A stretch of DNA of 64,000 nt from Anaerolineae bacterium (GTDB lineage: Bacteria > Chloroflexota > Anaerolineae > Promineifilales > Promineifilaceae): NCBI GenBank assembly GCA_019637635.1, contig JAHBVI010000015.1, positions 19,433 to 83,432 of the forward strand. Reading direction: 5' to 3'. This document shows positions 42,159 to 50,106 of the stretch, piece after piece. A program made the position numbers and the translations under genes. The notes beneath the pieces are model-generated. The model was not told the origin of the DNA. It did not search any database and saw only the letters and a program-made list of their open reading frames with translations. The number at the start of each line of letters is the position of its first letter. Position 1 is the stretch's first letter.

Positions 42159-42662
42159 ATGAAAGACATCCTCAAATCCCTCACCCTGCCCCAACTGGAA
42201 CAACTGCCGCTCACCTACCGCGCCACCGTCACGGACGGCCATCTGGACTTGATGGGACACATGAATGTGCGCCATTACCTGGGCTTTTTTGACGACGCCA
42301 CCTGGCATCTTTTTGCCAGCTTTGGTATGGATCACCCCTATTACACCACCAGCGGCAATGGCTCTTTTGCTTTGCAGCAGTTCATCTTTTATCTAACAGA
42401 GGTGCGCACGGATGAAACCATTGGGATACGGTCGAGATTGTACGGCCGTAACGACAAACGCATCCACTTCTGCCACTTCATGATCAACGAAAGCACCGGC
42501 CAATTGGCCGCCACCGTGGAAATGCTCGGCTCCCACGCCAACCTCACGCTCCGCCGCACCTCCCCCTTCCCACCCGCCATCGCTGCCCGCATTGATACCC
42601 TCCTGGCGGAGCATACCCGTCTTGATTGGCCTACACCTTTGTGTGGCGCTATAAGTTTGTAG
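42159..42662 (+). CDS. Acyl-CoA thioesterase-like hot-dog protein (4HBT)
   Basis: 167 residues. DLMGHMNVRHYLGFFDDATW is the hot-dog thioesterase signature (D-x2-G-H-x-N), and the rest (GIRSRLYGRNDKRIHFCHFMIN) fits 4-hydroxybenzoyl-CoA thioesterase-like enzymes. It hydrolyses acyl-CoA to free acid plus CoA. It sits in an acyl-CoA cluster with the ligase (42724) and CoA-transferase (44473). Substrate length unknown. The ribosome site is poor. Confidence 0.85.
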   Translation: MKDILKSLTLPQLEQLPLTYRATVTDGHLDLMGHMNVRHYLGFFDDATWHLFASFGMDHPYYTTSGNGSFALQQFIFYLTEVRTDETIGIRSRLYGRNDKRIHFCHFMINESTGQLAATVEMLGSHANLTLRRTSPFPPAIAARIDTLLAEHTRLDWPTPLCGAISL

Positions 42663-42709
42663 TAGGCGATTTATCGCCATAAAAGGGCAATAAATTGCCT
42701 ACTACAAAC
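42656..42709. repeat. Inverted repeat TTTGTAGTAGGC
   Basis: TTTGTAGTAGGCGATTTAT and ATAAATTGCCTACTACAAA form a near-perfect stem between the thioesterase stop and the ligase start. It includes the thioesterase stop codon. Confidence 0.8.
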
Positions 42710-42723
42710 AAGAGAGGAGAACT

Positions 42724-44349
42724 ATGAACGGCCTGATGATGGATTACCAGTTGACGCTGGATCGCATTTTGGAACATGCCAGCCGCGTCAGCCCGCACAA
42801 GCGTATCAGCACCTTGCAGCCCGATGGCTCGCTACACCGCTACACCTACGCCGACCTGCACGGCCGTGTCCGACGGCTGGCCAAGGCCCTGGTCAATCTG
42901 GGTGTGCAGCCGGGCGACCGGGTGGCGACCTTTGCCTGGAACAACTTCCAACACCTGGAACTGTATTACGCCATTCCCGGCGCGGGCGCGGTCTGCCACA
43001 CCCTCAACATTCGCCTCTTCCCGGAGCAGTTGGCCTACATCGTCAACCACGCCGAAGACAAGGTTGTGTTTGTGGAAGGCTCACTGCTGCCACTGTACGA
43101 ACGGGTGGCCCACGAAATTGATTGTGTGCAGCATTACGTCTTGTTTAATGCCCCCCGCGACGTGCAAACAAAACTGCCCAATGTCCTGTTTTATGAGGAT
43201 TTGATCGAGAGCAGCAACGAGGCATTTACCTGGCGCAGCACCGATGAACAGATGGCCGCCGGGTTGTGTTACACCAGCGGCACGACCGGCGAACCCAAAG
43301 GTGCGCTCTACAGCCACCGCTCCATGTATTTACACGCCATGGGCGCGGGCCAGGCCAATGCCCTGGGTGTGAAGGAAACGGATGTGGTGCTGCCCGTTGT
43401 GCCCCAGTTTCACGCCATGGCCTGGGGCTTGCCCTACGCCTGCGCCGCTGCCGGGGCGGAAATCATCATGCCCGGTCTGCATTTGAAGGCGGAGCCGCTG
43501 GCCCGCCTGATTGAAGAAGAGCGCGTTACCATTGCCGCCGGGGTACCCACTATTTGGACGGGGCTGTACCATGAATTGAAAAACAACCCGCGTGATATTT
43601 CCTGCGTCCGGGCGCTGGTGGTGGGCGGCTCGGCCATGCCCCGCGCCCTGACAAAGGCGTATGAGAGCGAGTTGGGCGTGAATGTGCTGCACGCCTGGGG
43701 CATGACGGAGATGTCGCCGTTGGGCAGTGTGTGTAACCTGAGCAGCCAACACGCCAGCCTGTCTGACGAGGAAAAATGGGACATCAAAGCCAAACAGGGC
43801 TACCCGATTTGTGGCGTGGAGATGCGCATTGTGGATGAGGTGGGGAAGGAGTTGCCGTGGGACGGCCGTCAGATGGGCGAATTACAGGTGCGCGGGCCGT
43901 GGATCATCCGCCAGTATTTCAAGCGCCAGGTCTCGGAAGACAGTTTCACCAAAGATGGCTGGTTCCGCACCGGGGACGTGGTGACGATGAGTCCTGACGG
44001 CTACATGCAGATCATGGACCGCACCAAAGATTTGGTGAAGTCGGGCGGCGAGTGGATTTCCACGGTGGAACTGGAAAACGCGATTATGGCCCATCCACAG
44101 GTGATGGAAGCGGCCGTGATTGCCATACCGGACGAAAAGTGGCAGGAACGGCCGTTGGCCGCCGTCGTCCCCACCCCTGATGCCCAAAACCTGACCAGCG
44201 CCGACATTACCACCTTCCTGGAAGGCAAAGTGGCCCACTGGTGGATACCGGAAACGATTATCTTCGTGGACGAAATCCCCAAGACCAGCGTCGGCAAATT
44301 CGACAAAAAAGTGCTGCGCGGCCGGTATGCGGCCGGGCAGCTTGGCTAA
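42724..44349 (+). CDS. Acyl-CoA ligase (long-chain-fatty-acid type, AMP-forming)
   Basis: 541 residues. It activates a carboxylic acid as acyl-adenylate, then as thioester with CoA. The P-loop [17 protein letters not shown] (about residues 180-196), GMTEMSPLG, the adenylate motif [12 protein letters not shown] and the C-terminal catalytic lysine in [11 protein letters not shown] are present. Start ATG at 42724 with AGAGGAGA upstream. It is preceded by a thioesterase and followed by a CoA-transferase, so it probably feeds the beta-oxidation genes. Medium- or long-chain substrate is likely but not proven. Confidence 0.92.
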   Translation: MNGLMMDYQLTLDRILEHASRVSPHKRISTLQPDGSLHRYTYADLHGRVRRLAKALVNLGVQPGDRVATFAWNNFQHLELYYAIPGAGAVCHTLNIRLFPEQLAYIVNHAEDKVVFVEGSLLPLYERVAHEIDCVQHYVLFNAPRDVQTKLPNVLFYEDLIESSNEAFTWRSTDEQMAAGLCYTSGTTGEPKGALYSHRSMYLHAMGAGQANALGVKETDVVLPVVPQFHAMAWGLPYACAAAGAEIIMPGLHLKAEPLARLIEEERVTIAAGVPTIWTGLYHELKNNPRDISCVRALVVGGSAMPRALTKAYESELGVNVLHAWGMTEMSPLGSVCNLSSQHASLSDEEKWDIKAKQGYPICGVEMRIVDEVGKELPWDGRQMGELQVRGPWIIRQYFKRQVSEDSFTKDGWFRTGDVVTMSPDGYMQIMDRTKDLVKSGGEWISTVELENAIMAHPQVMEAAVIAIPDEKWQERPLAAVVPTPDAQNLTSADITTFLEGKVAHWWIPETIIFVDEIPKTSVGKFDKKVLRGRYAAGQLG

Positions 44350-44361
44350 AGCCGTGTCTAG

Positions 44362-44481
44362 TGATCAGGTGTCAAGTATCAAGTCACCTGACACCTGACA
44401 CCTGACACCTGAACACCTGACACCTGACACCTGACACATGACACCTGACACCTGACACCTGACACCTGACACATGACACCT
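44362..44481. repeat. Heptamer array (CACCTGA), provides a start codon
   Basis: About 15 tandem copies of CACCTGA with rare CACATGA variants. One CACATGA variant (44471-44477) contains the ATG at 44473 that starts the next gene, and no Shine-Dalgarno lies in between. Confidence 0.9.
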
Positions 44482-45666
44482 CCCCTGGCTTCCCTCAAAA
44501 TCCTCGACTTCACCACCCTGCTGCCGGGGCCGTTTGGCAGCATGATGTTGGCCGACCTGGGCGCGGATGTGCTGCGCGTGGAAGCGCCCACCCGCCCGGA
44601 CATGGTGCGTTTTGTGCCCCCTTATGACGGCGATGCTTCGGCCTGGCACCGGCTGTTGAACCGTAACAAACGATCCATCGCCCTGGATTTGAAGCAGCCA
44701 GAAGCGGTGGAGATCGTGAAACGACTGGTGCGAGGGGGGGGGTATGACATTGTATTGGAGCAGTTTCGTCCGGGGGTGATGGATAGATTGGGTATTGGCT
44801 ACGAGGCGCTGCGGGCAATCAATCCGGGGCTGATATATTGCGCCGTCACCGGCTATGGGCAGACGGGGCCGTACCGCGACCGGGCGGGGCATGACAACAA
44901 CTATCTGGCGCTGGCGGGGGTGATGAGCCACAGCGGGCGCCAAGAGGGCGGCCCGCCGCCGCTGGGGGTGCAGGTGGCAGATATTGGCGGGGGAGCGATG
45001 GGGGCCGTGGTGGGGATTCTGACGGCCGTCATCCACCGCCACCACACCGGCGAAGGGCAGTTTATAGATATTTCTATGTTCGATATGTCCATCGCCTGGC
45101 ACGCCCACGCCGTCAGCCACTATCTGGTAGGCGGCCAGACGCCGGAACCGGAAAGCTGGCAGTTGAACGGCGGCAGCTATTACGATTTTTATGAAACGGC
45201 CGACGGCCGTTACCTCTCCGTGGGCAGCCTGGAACCGAAATTTTGGGAAGGATTTTGCCAGGCCATTGAACGGCCAGATTTGATACCGCGTGGTTTTGAC
45301 CAGTCACCGGCCAACCAACAGGCGCTCAAAGCCGATATGCGGGCGACTATTTCGGGAAAGAGGTTGGACGAATGGACAACCATTTTTGCCGGGTATGACG
45401 TGTGCGTGGAACCGGTACTGACCATTCCCGAAATGGTAGCTCATCCACAAACGCAGGCGCGGCAGATGATTGTGGCTGTACCCAAACCAGACGGGTCAAC
45501 ACAGCCACAGGTGGGCAGCCCTTTTAAGTTTTCACAAAGTGAACCCGTGTACCATCATGTCGGTGGGGATGTGGGGGCAGATACGATGGCCGTGCTGCAC
45601 GAATTGGGCTACACGGATGAGGAGATTGAGGGACTGCGGGGGCGGGGGGGTGCCGGTGATCTGTGA
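44473..45666 (+). CDS. CaiB/BaiF-family CoA-transferase
   Basis: 397 residues. Type III CoA-transferases (or alpha-methylacyl-CoA racemases) move CoA between acids. Family stretches: KILDFTTLLPGPFGSMMLADLGAD, NKRSIALDLKQPEAVEIVKRL, and GYGQTGPYRDRAGHDNNYLALAG with the catalytic Asp in GHDNNY. The start is the ATG at 44473 inside a tandem repeat; the conserved N-terminus begins four residues later, so no other start fits. The stop TGA is the first codon of the next hairpin (45664). Upstream ligase and thioesterase make it part of an acyl-CoA cluster. Confidence 0.93.
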   Translation: MTPPLASLKILDFTTLLPGPFGSMMLADLGADVLRVEAPTRPDMVRFVPPYDGDASAWHRLLNRNKRSIALDLKQPEAVEIVKRLVRGGGYDIVLEQFRPGVMDRLGIGYEALRAINPGLIYCAVTGYGQTGPYRDRAGHDNNYLALAGVMSHSGRQEGGPPPLGVQVADIGGGAMGAVVGILTAVIHRHHTGEGQFIDISMFDMSIAWHAHAVSHYLVGGQTPEPESWQLNGGSYYDFYETADGRYLSVGSLEPKFWEGFCQAIERPDLIPRGFDQSPANQQALKADMRATISGKRLDEWTTIFAGYDVCVEPVLTIPEMVAHPQTQARQMIVAVPKPDGSTQPQVGSPFKFSQSEPVYHHVGGDVGADTMAVLHELGYTDEEIEGLRGRGGAGDL

Positions 45667-45717
45667 TGCGTGAAGCGTGATGCGTGAGAAGAATCACGCA
45701 TCACGCTTCACGCATCA
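45664..45717. repeat. 24-bp perfect inverted repeat of heptamer words
   Basis: TGATGCGTGAAGCGTGATGC-type arm (45664-45687), loop GAAGAA, exact complement 45694-45717. The words are TGCGTGA-like with a 7-bp rhythm. The CoA-transferase stop is its first three bases. Confidence 0.9.
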
Positions 45718-45765
45718 TCAACAGTCAGGGAACCAAACAGCCATCCACGGTGTATAGTGGGGTAG

Positions 45766-46362
45766 ATGACGCTTTCCGGCAAGATCGAGACAGAAGAAAG
45801 CGACCGGGCTGTGGCCGACGAACGGCCGTGGCTGCGGCAGGCGCGCCAGGGAGATGAGGCTGCCTGGGAGTGGCTGGTGGCTGTTTACCAGCAGCCGGTT
45901 TTTCGGCTGGCCTATTTGATTCTGGGCGACGCCGCTGAAGCCGAGGAAGTGGCCCAGGATGTGTTTGTGCGCGCCTATTTTTCGTTGGGCCGTTTTGATG
46001 AGTCACGGCCGTTGCGCCCCTGGCTGCTGCAAATCACGCGCAATCTGGCGCGGAACAGACGACGTAGTTTGGGACGATATTGGGCGGCGGTGCAACGGTG
46101 GTGGCAGCAGGAACCGGAAGCAGTTGGGGCGGCAGAGGAGCAGCATGAGTCGCAATTGTTGTGGCAAGCGGTGCGGCAGTTACGGCCGTCGGCGCAGGAG
46201 ATCATTTATTTGCGCTACTTTTTGGAGATGAATGAGGCGGAAACGGCCGTGGCGTTGGGCGTCCAACCGGGCACGGTCAAATCCCGGCTGCACCGCGCGC
46301 TGAAGCAGTTGCAGGCGGTGGTGGAACGGGATTTTCCAGAGTTAAGTGAACTCAGACCCTAA
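45766..46362 (+). CDS. ECF-type RNA polymerase sigma factor
   Basis: 198 residues. Region 2 is at about 35-95 (AEAEEVAQDVFVRAYFSLGRF; SRPLRPWLLQITRNLARN) and region 4 at about 130-185 (LRPSAQEIIYLRYFLEMNEA; LGVQPGTVKSRLHRALKQLQ). It directs polymerase to a small regulon. The last residues (SELRP) are encoded by the start of the AGACC-family hairpin, whose bases give the stop. The next gene encodes a single-span membrane protein that may be its anti-sigma. The ATG at 45766 has no strong ribosome site. Confidence 0.92.
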   Translation: MTLSGKIETEESDRAVADERPWLRQARQGDEAAWEWLVAVYQQPVFRLAYLILGDAAEAEEVAQDVFVRAYFSLGRFDESRPLRPWLLQITRNLARNRRRSLGRYWAAVQRWWQQEPEAVGAAEEQHESQLLWQAVRQLRPSAQEIIYLRYFLEMNEAETAVALGVQPGTVKSRLHRALKQLQAVVERDFPELSELRP

Positions 46363-46387
46363 GGGTTTTCTGAAACCCTTAGGGCCT
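46354..46387. repeat. AGACC-family hairpin, between sigma and anti-sigma genes
   Basis: AGACCCTAAGGGTTT / AAACCCTTAGGG, 12-15 bp stem, loop TCTG. It contains the sigma stop codon and ends 10 nt before the next start. Confidence 0.85.
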
Positions 46388-46396
46388 TACCAAAGC

Positions 46397-47161
46397 ATGA
46401 ATGACGAGAACGAGCTAGAACGATGGGCAGAACGGGTGCAGGGGATGGCCGCTTCATTCTCCTACCCGCCGACGCCGGATAATCGGGCGGCGGTGCGGCA
46501 GCAGATGGGGGCACGGCCGTCGCGCCCCGCTTTTACACCCCGGCTGGTATGGGCCGTGGCGGCGGTGGCGCTGCTGCTGGCGCTGCTGGCTGTGCCCCAG
46601 GTGCGGGCAGCCGTGCTGCGCTTCTTCCAGATTGGGGCGATCACCATTTTTGAAGCAGACGCACCCGATTCCCGCGCCGGTATTTGGGCGGATAAACCGG
46701 CGGCGCTGCCGCTGGTGGCGCAGGGGCTGGCTGTGGAAGTTTCGCTGGCGGAGGCGGACACGGCCGTGCCCGGCGGCCTCTATTTACCCACTTATCCGGC
46801 CGACCTGGGCACGCCGGATGTACTCTATCTGATAGAAACGGACTGGCCGCAAACGGTTATCTCTGTCTGGAATGAGCCAACCGACCTGGCGTTATACCAG
46901 ATTGGCGCAGAACAGTTTGCTTACAAAGGCGCGCCGGTCATAGAAGAGACGGCTGTGAATGGGCAGTGGGCGGTCTGGCTGACAGGGCCGCACCAGTTTA
47001 GGCTGGCGGACGGCCGTTGGCAGGAGTGGCAGTTCATCGAAAGCAACGTCCTCATCTGGTGGGCGCGCGATGGTCTGACATTCCGCCTGGAAGGGGCGGC
47101 ATCATTAGCCGAAGCAATACGCATGGCCGAGTCGCTGCACAAATATAGCCTTCCCAAATGA
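46397..47161 (+). CDS. Probable membrane anti-sigma factor
   Basis: 254 residues from the ATG at 46397 (MNDENELERW); an upstream ATG at 46346 lies inside the sigma gene and hairpin. A cytoplasmic N-terminus of about 55 residues precedes one membrane segment (PRLVWAVAAVALLLALLAVP) and an extracytoplasmic domain with a DUF4367-like feel (TVISVWNEPTDLALYQIGAEQFAYKG ends). This architecture and its place after an ECF sigma support an anti-sigma role; no zinc-binding HxxxCxxC is present. The last residues SLPK and the stop are supplied by a MITE-like element (47146-47246). Confidence 0.75.
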   Translation: MNDENELERWAERVQGMAASFSYPPTPDNRAAVRQQMGARPSRPAFTPRLVWAVAAVALLLALLAVPQVRAAVLRFFQIGAITIFEADAPDSRAGIWADKPAALPLVAQGLAVEVSLAEADTAVPGGLYLPTYPADLGTPDVLYLIETDWPQTVISVWNEPTDLALYQIGAEQFAYKGAPVIEETAVNGQWAVWLTGPHQFRLADGRWQEWQFIESNVLIWWARDGLTFRLEGAASLAEAIRMAESLHKYSLPK

Positions 47162-47246
47162 GTTGTGAATGGAGGGGAGGCTTTAGCCGATGCGCGGTTC
47201 GCCTAAAGGCTCTCCTCCGGTTGTTCACATTTCAATGGGGTCGCTA
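47146..47246. mobile_element. MITE-like element, copy B (101 bp)
   Basis: It is about 80-85% identical to the element at 48749-48850 over its whole length, with the shared block AAATGAGTTGTGAATGGAGG and the GGAGGGGAGGCTTTAG hairpin core. TA stands before it, but TT after it, so the duplication is not preserved. It gives the last codons and stop of the preceding gene. Confidence 0.8.
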
Positions 47247-47261
47247 TTTGAGGCTGGTGGG

Positions 47262-47290
47262 TAGTGGCTGGTACAAGCCACCGGCCACTA
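47262..47290. repeat. Inverted repeat TAGTGGCTGGT (copy 1)
   Basis: TAGTGGCTGGT-acaa-GCCACCGGCCACTA; the second copy is at 50133-50163. Confidence 0.75.
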
Positions 47291-47307
47291 TTCTGGAGGA
47301 ATCTATC

Positions 47308-48192
47308 ATGATCAAAAAATGGATGTGGTTATTGGTGGTGTTGGTTGCTGTTTGCTGCGTGTGGGTGGGGGCGGCGTGGGCCGGTGGCTGGGCGGTGTTG
47401 ACGTTGGAAAACTGGCCGGAACAGGTAGTGGCCGGCGAGCCGGTTACGGTGCGTTACGCGCTGCGCCAGCACGGCAGCCATCTGATTTCCGGGGTGGAGG
47501 GAACGGTCACGGCCGTACACGCGGAAACAGGCGAGCGGTTGCAGTTTACGGCCACAGATACAGACGAAACAGGCTATTATGAGACGACGCTTCTGCTACC
47601 AACCGCCGGTGAATGGCGCTGGCACATTGATAGTTTTGGCCGTTTTGAGATGCCGCCCCTGACGGCGACAACGGGTACGGCCGTGCCCGCTGCGGCATCA
47701 GCCCCCACGACCTTGCTGGCAAACCCAACGTCGTTCTCCTGGGTGTTGGGGGTGCTGGGCGTGGTAGTGATGGGTACGGCCGTTGTCTTGTGGCGGCGGC
47801 AGCAAACCCGTTTTGCGCCGGCAGCGGCGCTGCTGGGCGTCACCTTGTGCCTGGCTGGATTTGTGGTCGCGCCCACAGTGGGGACGCGGGCTTCGGAGAC
47901 GGCCGTGCCGCCAACGGCCGAATTAGGCGAAATCCTGTTTGTGGCGAAAGGGTGTGTCACCTGCCACCAACATAGTGGCGTAGCCTACAGTGGCATTCGC
48001 ACCGACATAGGGCCAAACCTGAGCCATCATCAAGTTGGCGCGGAGTTTTTGCGGCTATGGCTGCGTGACCCGGCGCAGGTGCGCCCACAAACGCTCATGC
48101 CCAACCTGGAGCTGTCAGACCGAGAAATTGAGGCGCTGGTTGTGTTTTTGAGTGGGGATGGGGAAGCCAGCGTGGCCTCCAAAACCAATTAG
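47308..48192 (+). CDS. Exported heme-c protein with N-terminal Ig-like domain
   Basis: 294 residues from the ATG at 47308 with GGAGGA 7 nt upstream. Signal peptide to about Ala25 (VGAAWAGG). Residues about 28-120 are a beta domain similar to FixH/YtkA-like (EPVTVRYALRQHGSHL; ATDTDETGYYETTLLLPTAG). Two membrane segments follow at about 143-162 and 170-190. The C-terminal part is a class I cytochrome c with CVTCH (216-220) and axial Met264 (TLMPNLELSDREIEALVVFL). It is probably a membrane-bound electron carrier. It follows the sigma/anti-sigma pair and may be in its regulon. Confidence 0.85.
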   Translation: MIKKWMWLLVVLVAVCCVWVGAAWAGGWAVLTLENWPEQVVAGEPVTVRYALRQHGSHLISGVEGTVTAVHAETGERLQFTATDTDETGYYETTLLLPTAGEWRWHIDSFGRFEMPPLTATTGTAVPAAASAPTTLLANPTSFSWVLGVLGVVVMGTAVVLWRRQQTRFAPAAALLGVTLCLAGFVVAPTVGTRASETAVPPTAELGEILFVAKGCVTCHQHSGVAYSGIRTDIGPNLSHHQVGAEFLRLWLRDPAQVRPQTLMPNLELSDREIEALVVFLSGDGEASVASKTN

Positions 48193-48193
48193 T

Positions 48194-48954
48194 TCATGGC
48201 GTATCAATACCTGACATTAATTCCGTTGCCAGGTCAGTAAAAAACGCCTGTAAATCGGAAACAGTTAAGGGCTTGATCATTCGCGGCAAGAACTGAATTC
48301 TCCTCACGTTTTGCATAGACATAGCCAGCCAATAACTGGTCATGCCCACGTGTTTTTGTTGCGCCTGTTTGTGGAGTTCGGCAAATGGCATCAATTCCCG
48401 GCAAATGAAATAAATGTCCACAAAATCCTTTGGTTCAGAGCGGTCAAACAAGGCCGACAACTTGTTGCAGGCAATATCGGTCACGTTGTCCACCTGAATG
48501 CCAAAGCGGGTATCAAGCAGTGTGGGTAAGAGCCGGTACGGGGTATCAAAAGCAAAATCCAGTTTCACCCGTTCACCGCCCGGCTCGCTCACGAAGCACT
48601 CCACAAAAGAGCCAAATGTGCGCGTAAACTCAACAGTAGCGCCTAATTCGCTGGCGACCTGGCTCATAAATGGTGTGACAGTGGAGATTGACTCCTGAAC
48701 GGCCGTGAAAAAATCCAGGTCCTCTGAGTAGCGATGGTACAGATAATATAGCACCCCTAAATGAGTTGTGAATGGAGGGGAGGCTTTAGCCGATGCGTGG
48801 TTCGCCTAAAGGCTCCCCTCCGACTGTCCACATTTCAGATAGGGTCACTATAGGCAGCCAGGGTCGTTCCGCCGGTCAGATAGAAGGACGTACTGAGTGG
48901 GCTATGCCCGACGGCCGTTAAAATCTGCTTCTGAAACGGGGTTAATATCTCCAT
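48194..48954 (-). pseudogene. AbiEii-type toxin gene interrupted by a 102-bp MITE
   Basis: The N-terminal 34 codons read from the ATG at 48954 (MEILTPFQKQILTAV, then STSFYLTGGTTLAA) and the downstream part reads YYLYHRYSEDLDFF and onward. The 102-bp element at 48749-48850 and a TA duplication lie between. Removing the element and one TA copy gives GCC-TAT-TAT-CTG and an uninterrupted 218-residue AbiEii protein with the GG-T and D-x-D nucleotidyltransferase motif. As it stands, the element shifts the frame and adds a stop. The rest also shows the KDFVDIYFI motif. Upstream overlap of 53 bp with the DUF6922-like gene matches the intact module at 19.7-20.6 kb. Confidence 0.93.
48749..48850. mobile_element. 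MITE-like element, copy A (102 bp) with TA target duplication
   Basis: Ends TAGCACCCCTA (48749-48759) and TAGGGTCACTA (48840-48850) are imperfect inverted repeats (8 of 11). TA is duplicated on each side (48747-48748 and 48851-48852), as in IS630/Tc1-mariner elements. The inner part folds as GGAGGGGAGGCTTTAG / CTAAAGGCTCCCCTCC. No coding capacity, so it moves, if at all, with a transposase from elsewhere. Confidence 0.9.
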
Positions 48955-49195
48955 AACGGGCTGTCACTTCTGGTAAGGTGAAATACCATTCCCAAAATTC
49001 ACGAATCCGCGCCGGCAAGAGGAGGCGCGGCAGATAATGGTGAATTGTCTGAAACCCAATGCTTTGCAAATCGGCATCTGACCCCCGTGACAACACACGG
49101 GCAATGTACCATTCGCGGAAGGCTTCGTTGGTTTGCGCGTCAGCGGGGATGTCGTAATCCCAGACCAATTTTTCGTTGATGGGTATTGGTTTCAT
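48902..49195 (-). CDS. DUF6922-like partner (probable antitoxin) of the broken AbiEii
   Basis: 97 residues from the ATG at 49195 (MKPIPINEKLVWDYDIP); a start at 49342 would run into the YitT gene. It resembles the protein at 20333 in size and pattern (AFREWYIARVLSRGSDADLQ; HYLPRLLLPARIREFWEWYF). It overlaps the AbiEii start by 53 bp. It remains open and intact while the toxin is interrupted, so it would be an orphan antitoxin now. Function is inferred from context. Confidence 0.7.
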   Translation of the reverse strand: MKPIPINEKLVWDYDIPADAQTNEAFREWYIARVLSRGSDADLQSIGFQTIHHYLPRLLLPARIREFWEWYFTLPEVTARYGDINPVSEADFNGRRA

Positions 49196-49212
49196 GGCGT
49201 TATTATAACAGG

Positions 49213-50106
49213 TTACTTGGGCAGAGGGGTGAAGCCGCTGCCCATGGCCTCGTGGCTGACGCCAATTGTTAGAAATGCCTCCTTGTCCACTTCGGCCACC
49301 ACCTCTTTCAGTTCGTTTACCTGGGGGCGGGTGATGGTACACAACACCAGATACCGCTGCTGCCCGGTATAACCGCCGGTAATGGGCCAGTAGGTGACGC
49401 CGCGATGAATGCGCTGCATGAGAGATTGGATCATCTCGTCCGGTTTGTTGGTGATGATGGTGGCGGTGCGGGCGGTGCTGGGGCCTTCCAGGGTGTAGTC
49501 AGACGCCAGCCCGTTCAGGAACAACATCAAAAAGCCATACAACACCATGACGGGACCAAATACCACCCCGCCGAGCAAAATGATCAGGCCATCGGAGTAA
49601 AAATAGACCTGGCTGAGCGGGCGACCCGTCCGTTTTTGCAGCACCCGCCCCAAAATGCCGGTGCCGCCCATGGTGCCACCGGCGCGGTAAATGAGGCCGC
49701 CGCCAATGCCCCCCACAATGCCGCCGTAAATGGTGTTCAGCAGCAGGTCATCCGTGAGGGGGAATTCCGGCAAAACCTGGGGCAGATAATACAGCAGGAG
49801 ATCGGTGCTTACGGAAAAAATGGTGGCGGCAATCAATGTGCGGTACAGAAAGCCCCAGCGCCCCAGTTGGAAAAAACCCAACAGCAGCAGCGGCAGGTTC
49901 ATAATCCAATACATAAGACCCACAGGCCAGCCGGTGAACTGGTTGATGATGATGCTCAGGCCGGAGATGCCGCCGGCGACGATGTTGTTGGGTACTTGAA
50001 AGATCACATAGGCGGCGGAGACAATGAGAACGCCGACGGTGAGCAGAAATAAGGTTTTTGTTTCATGCCAGATGGTGGCGCGTGACGGCCGTAACTTCAT
50101 TTTCAT
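49213..50106 (-). CDS. YitT-family membrane protein (DUF161 plus DUF2179)
   Basis: 297 residues. It has six predicted membrane segments with NNIVAGGISGLSIIINQFTGWPVG near residues 40-63, then GGTMGGTGILGRVLQKRTG, typical of YitT. The C-terminal about 80 residues are DUF2179 (TATIITNKPDEMIQSLMQRI; HRGVTYWPITGGYTGQ). Function is unknown in the family; some members seem to affect growth or ion handling. It lies alone; an inverted repeat follows upstream of its start. Confidence 0.9.
   Translation of the reverse strand: MKMKLRPSRATIWHETKTLFLLTVGVLIVSAAYVIFQVPNNIVAGGISGLSIIINQFTGWPVGLMYWIMNLPLLLLGFFQLGRWGFLYRTLIAATIFSVSTDLLLYYLPQVLPEFPLTDDLLLNTIYGGIVGGIGGGLIYRAGGTMGGTGILGRVLQKRTGRPLSQVYFYSDGLIILLGGVVFGPVMVLYGFLMLFLNGLASDYTLEGPSTARTATIITNKPDEMIQSLMQRIHRGVTYWPITGGYTGQQRYLVLCTITRPQVNELKEVVAEVDKEAFLTIGVSHEAMGSGFTPLPK

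Noticed and set aside
41244..42335. A 363-codon open frame opposite the MBL and thioesterase genes
   Set aside because: Crosses two well-supported genes on the other strand.
44362..44481. CRISPR-like look of the CACCTGA array
   Set aside because: Units are 7 bp with no spacers, and no cas genes are near.
46346..46396. Extended N-terminus of the anti-sigma protein (start at 46346)
   Set aside because: The extra residues come from the sigma gene end and the hairpin; the ATG at 46397 fits better.
48194..48754. The AbiEii gene as an intact 186-residue protein
   Set aside because: Its start would be inside the MITE and it lacks the GG-T motif; the true N-terminus lies beyond the element.
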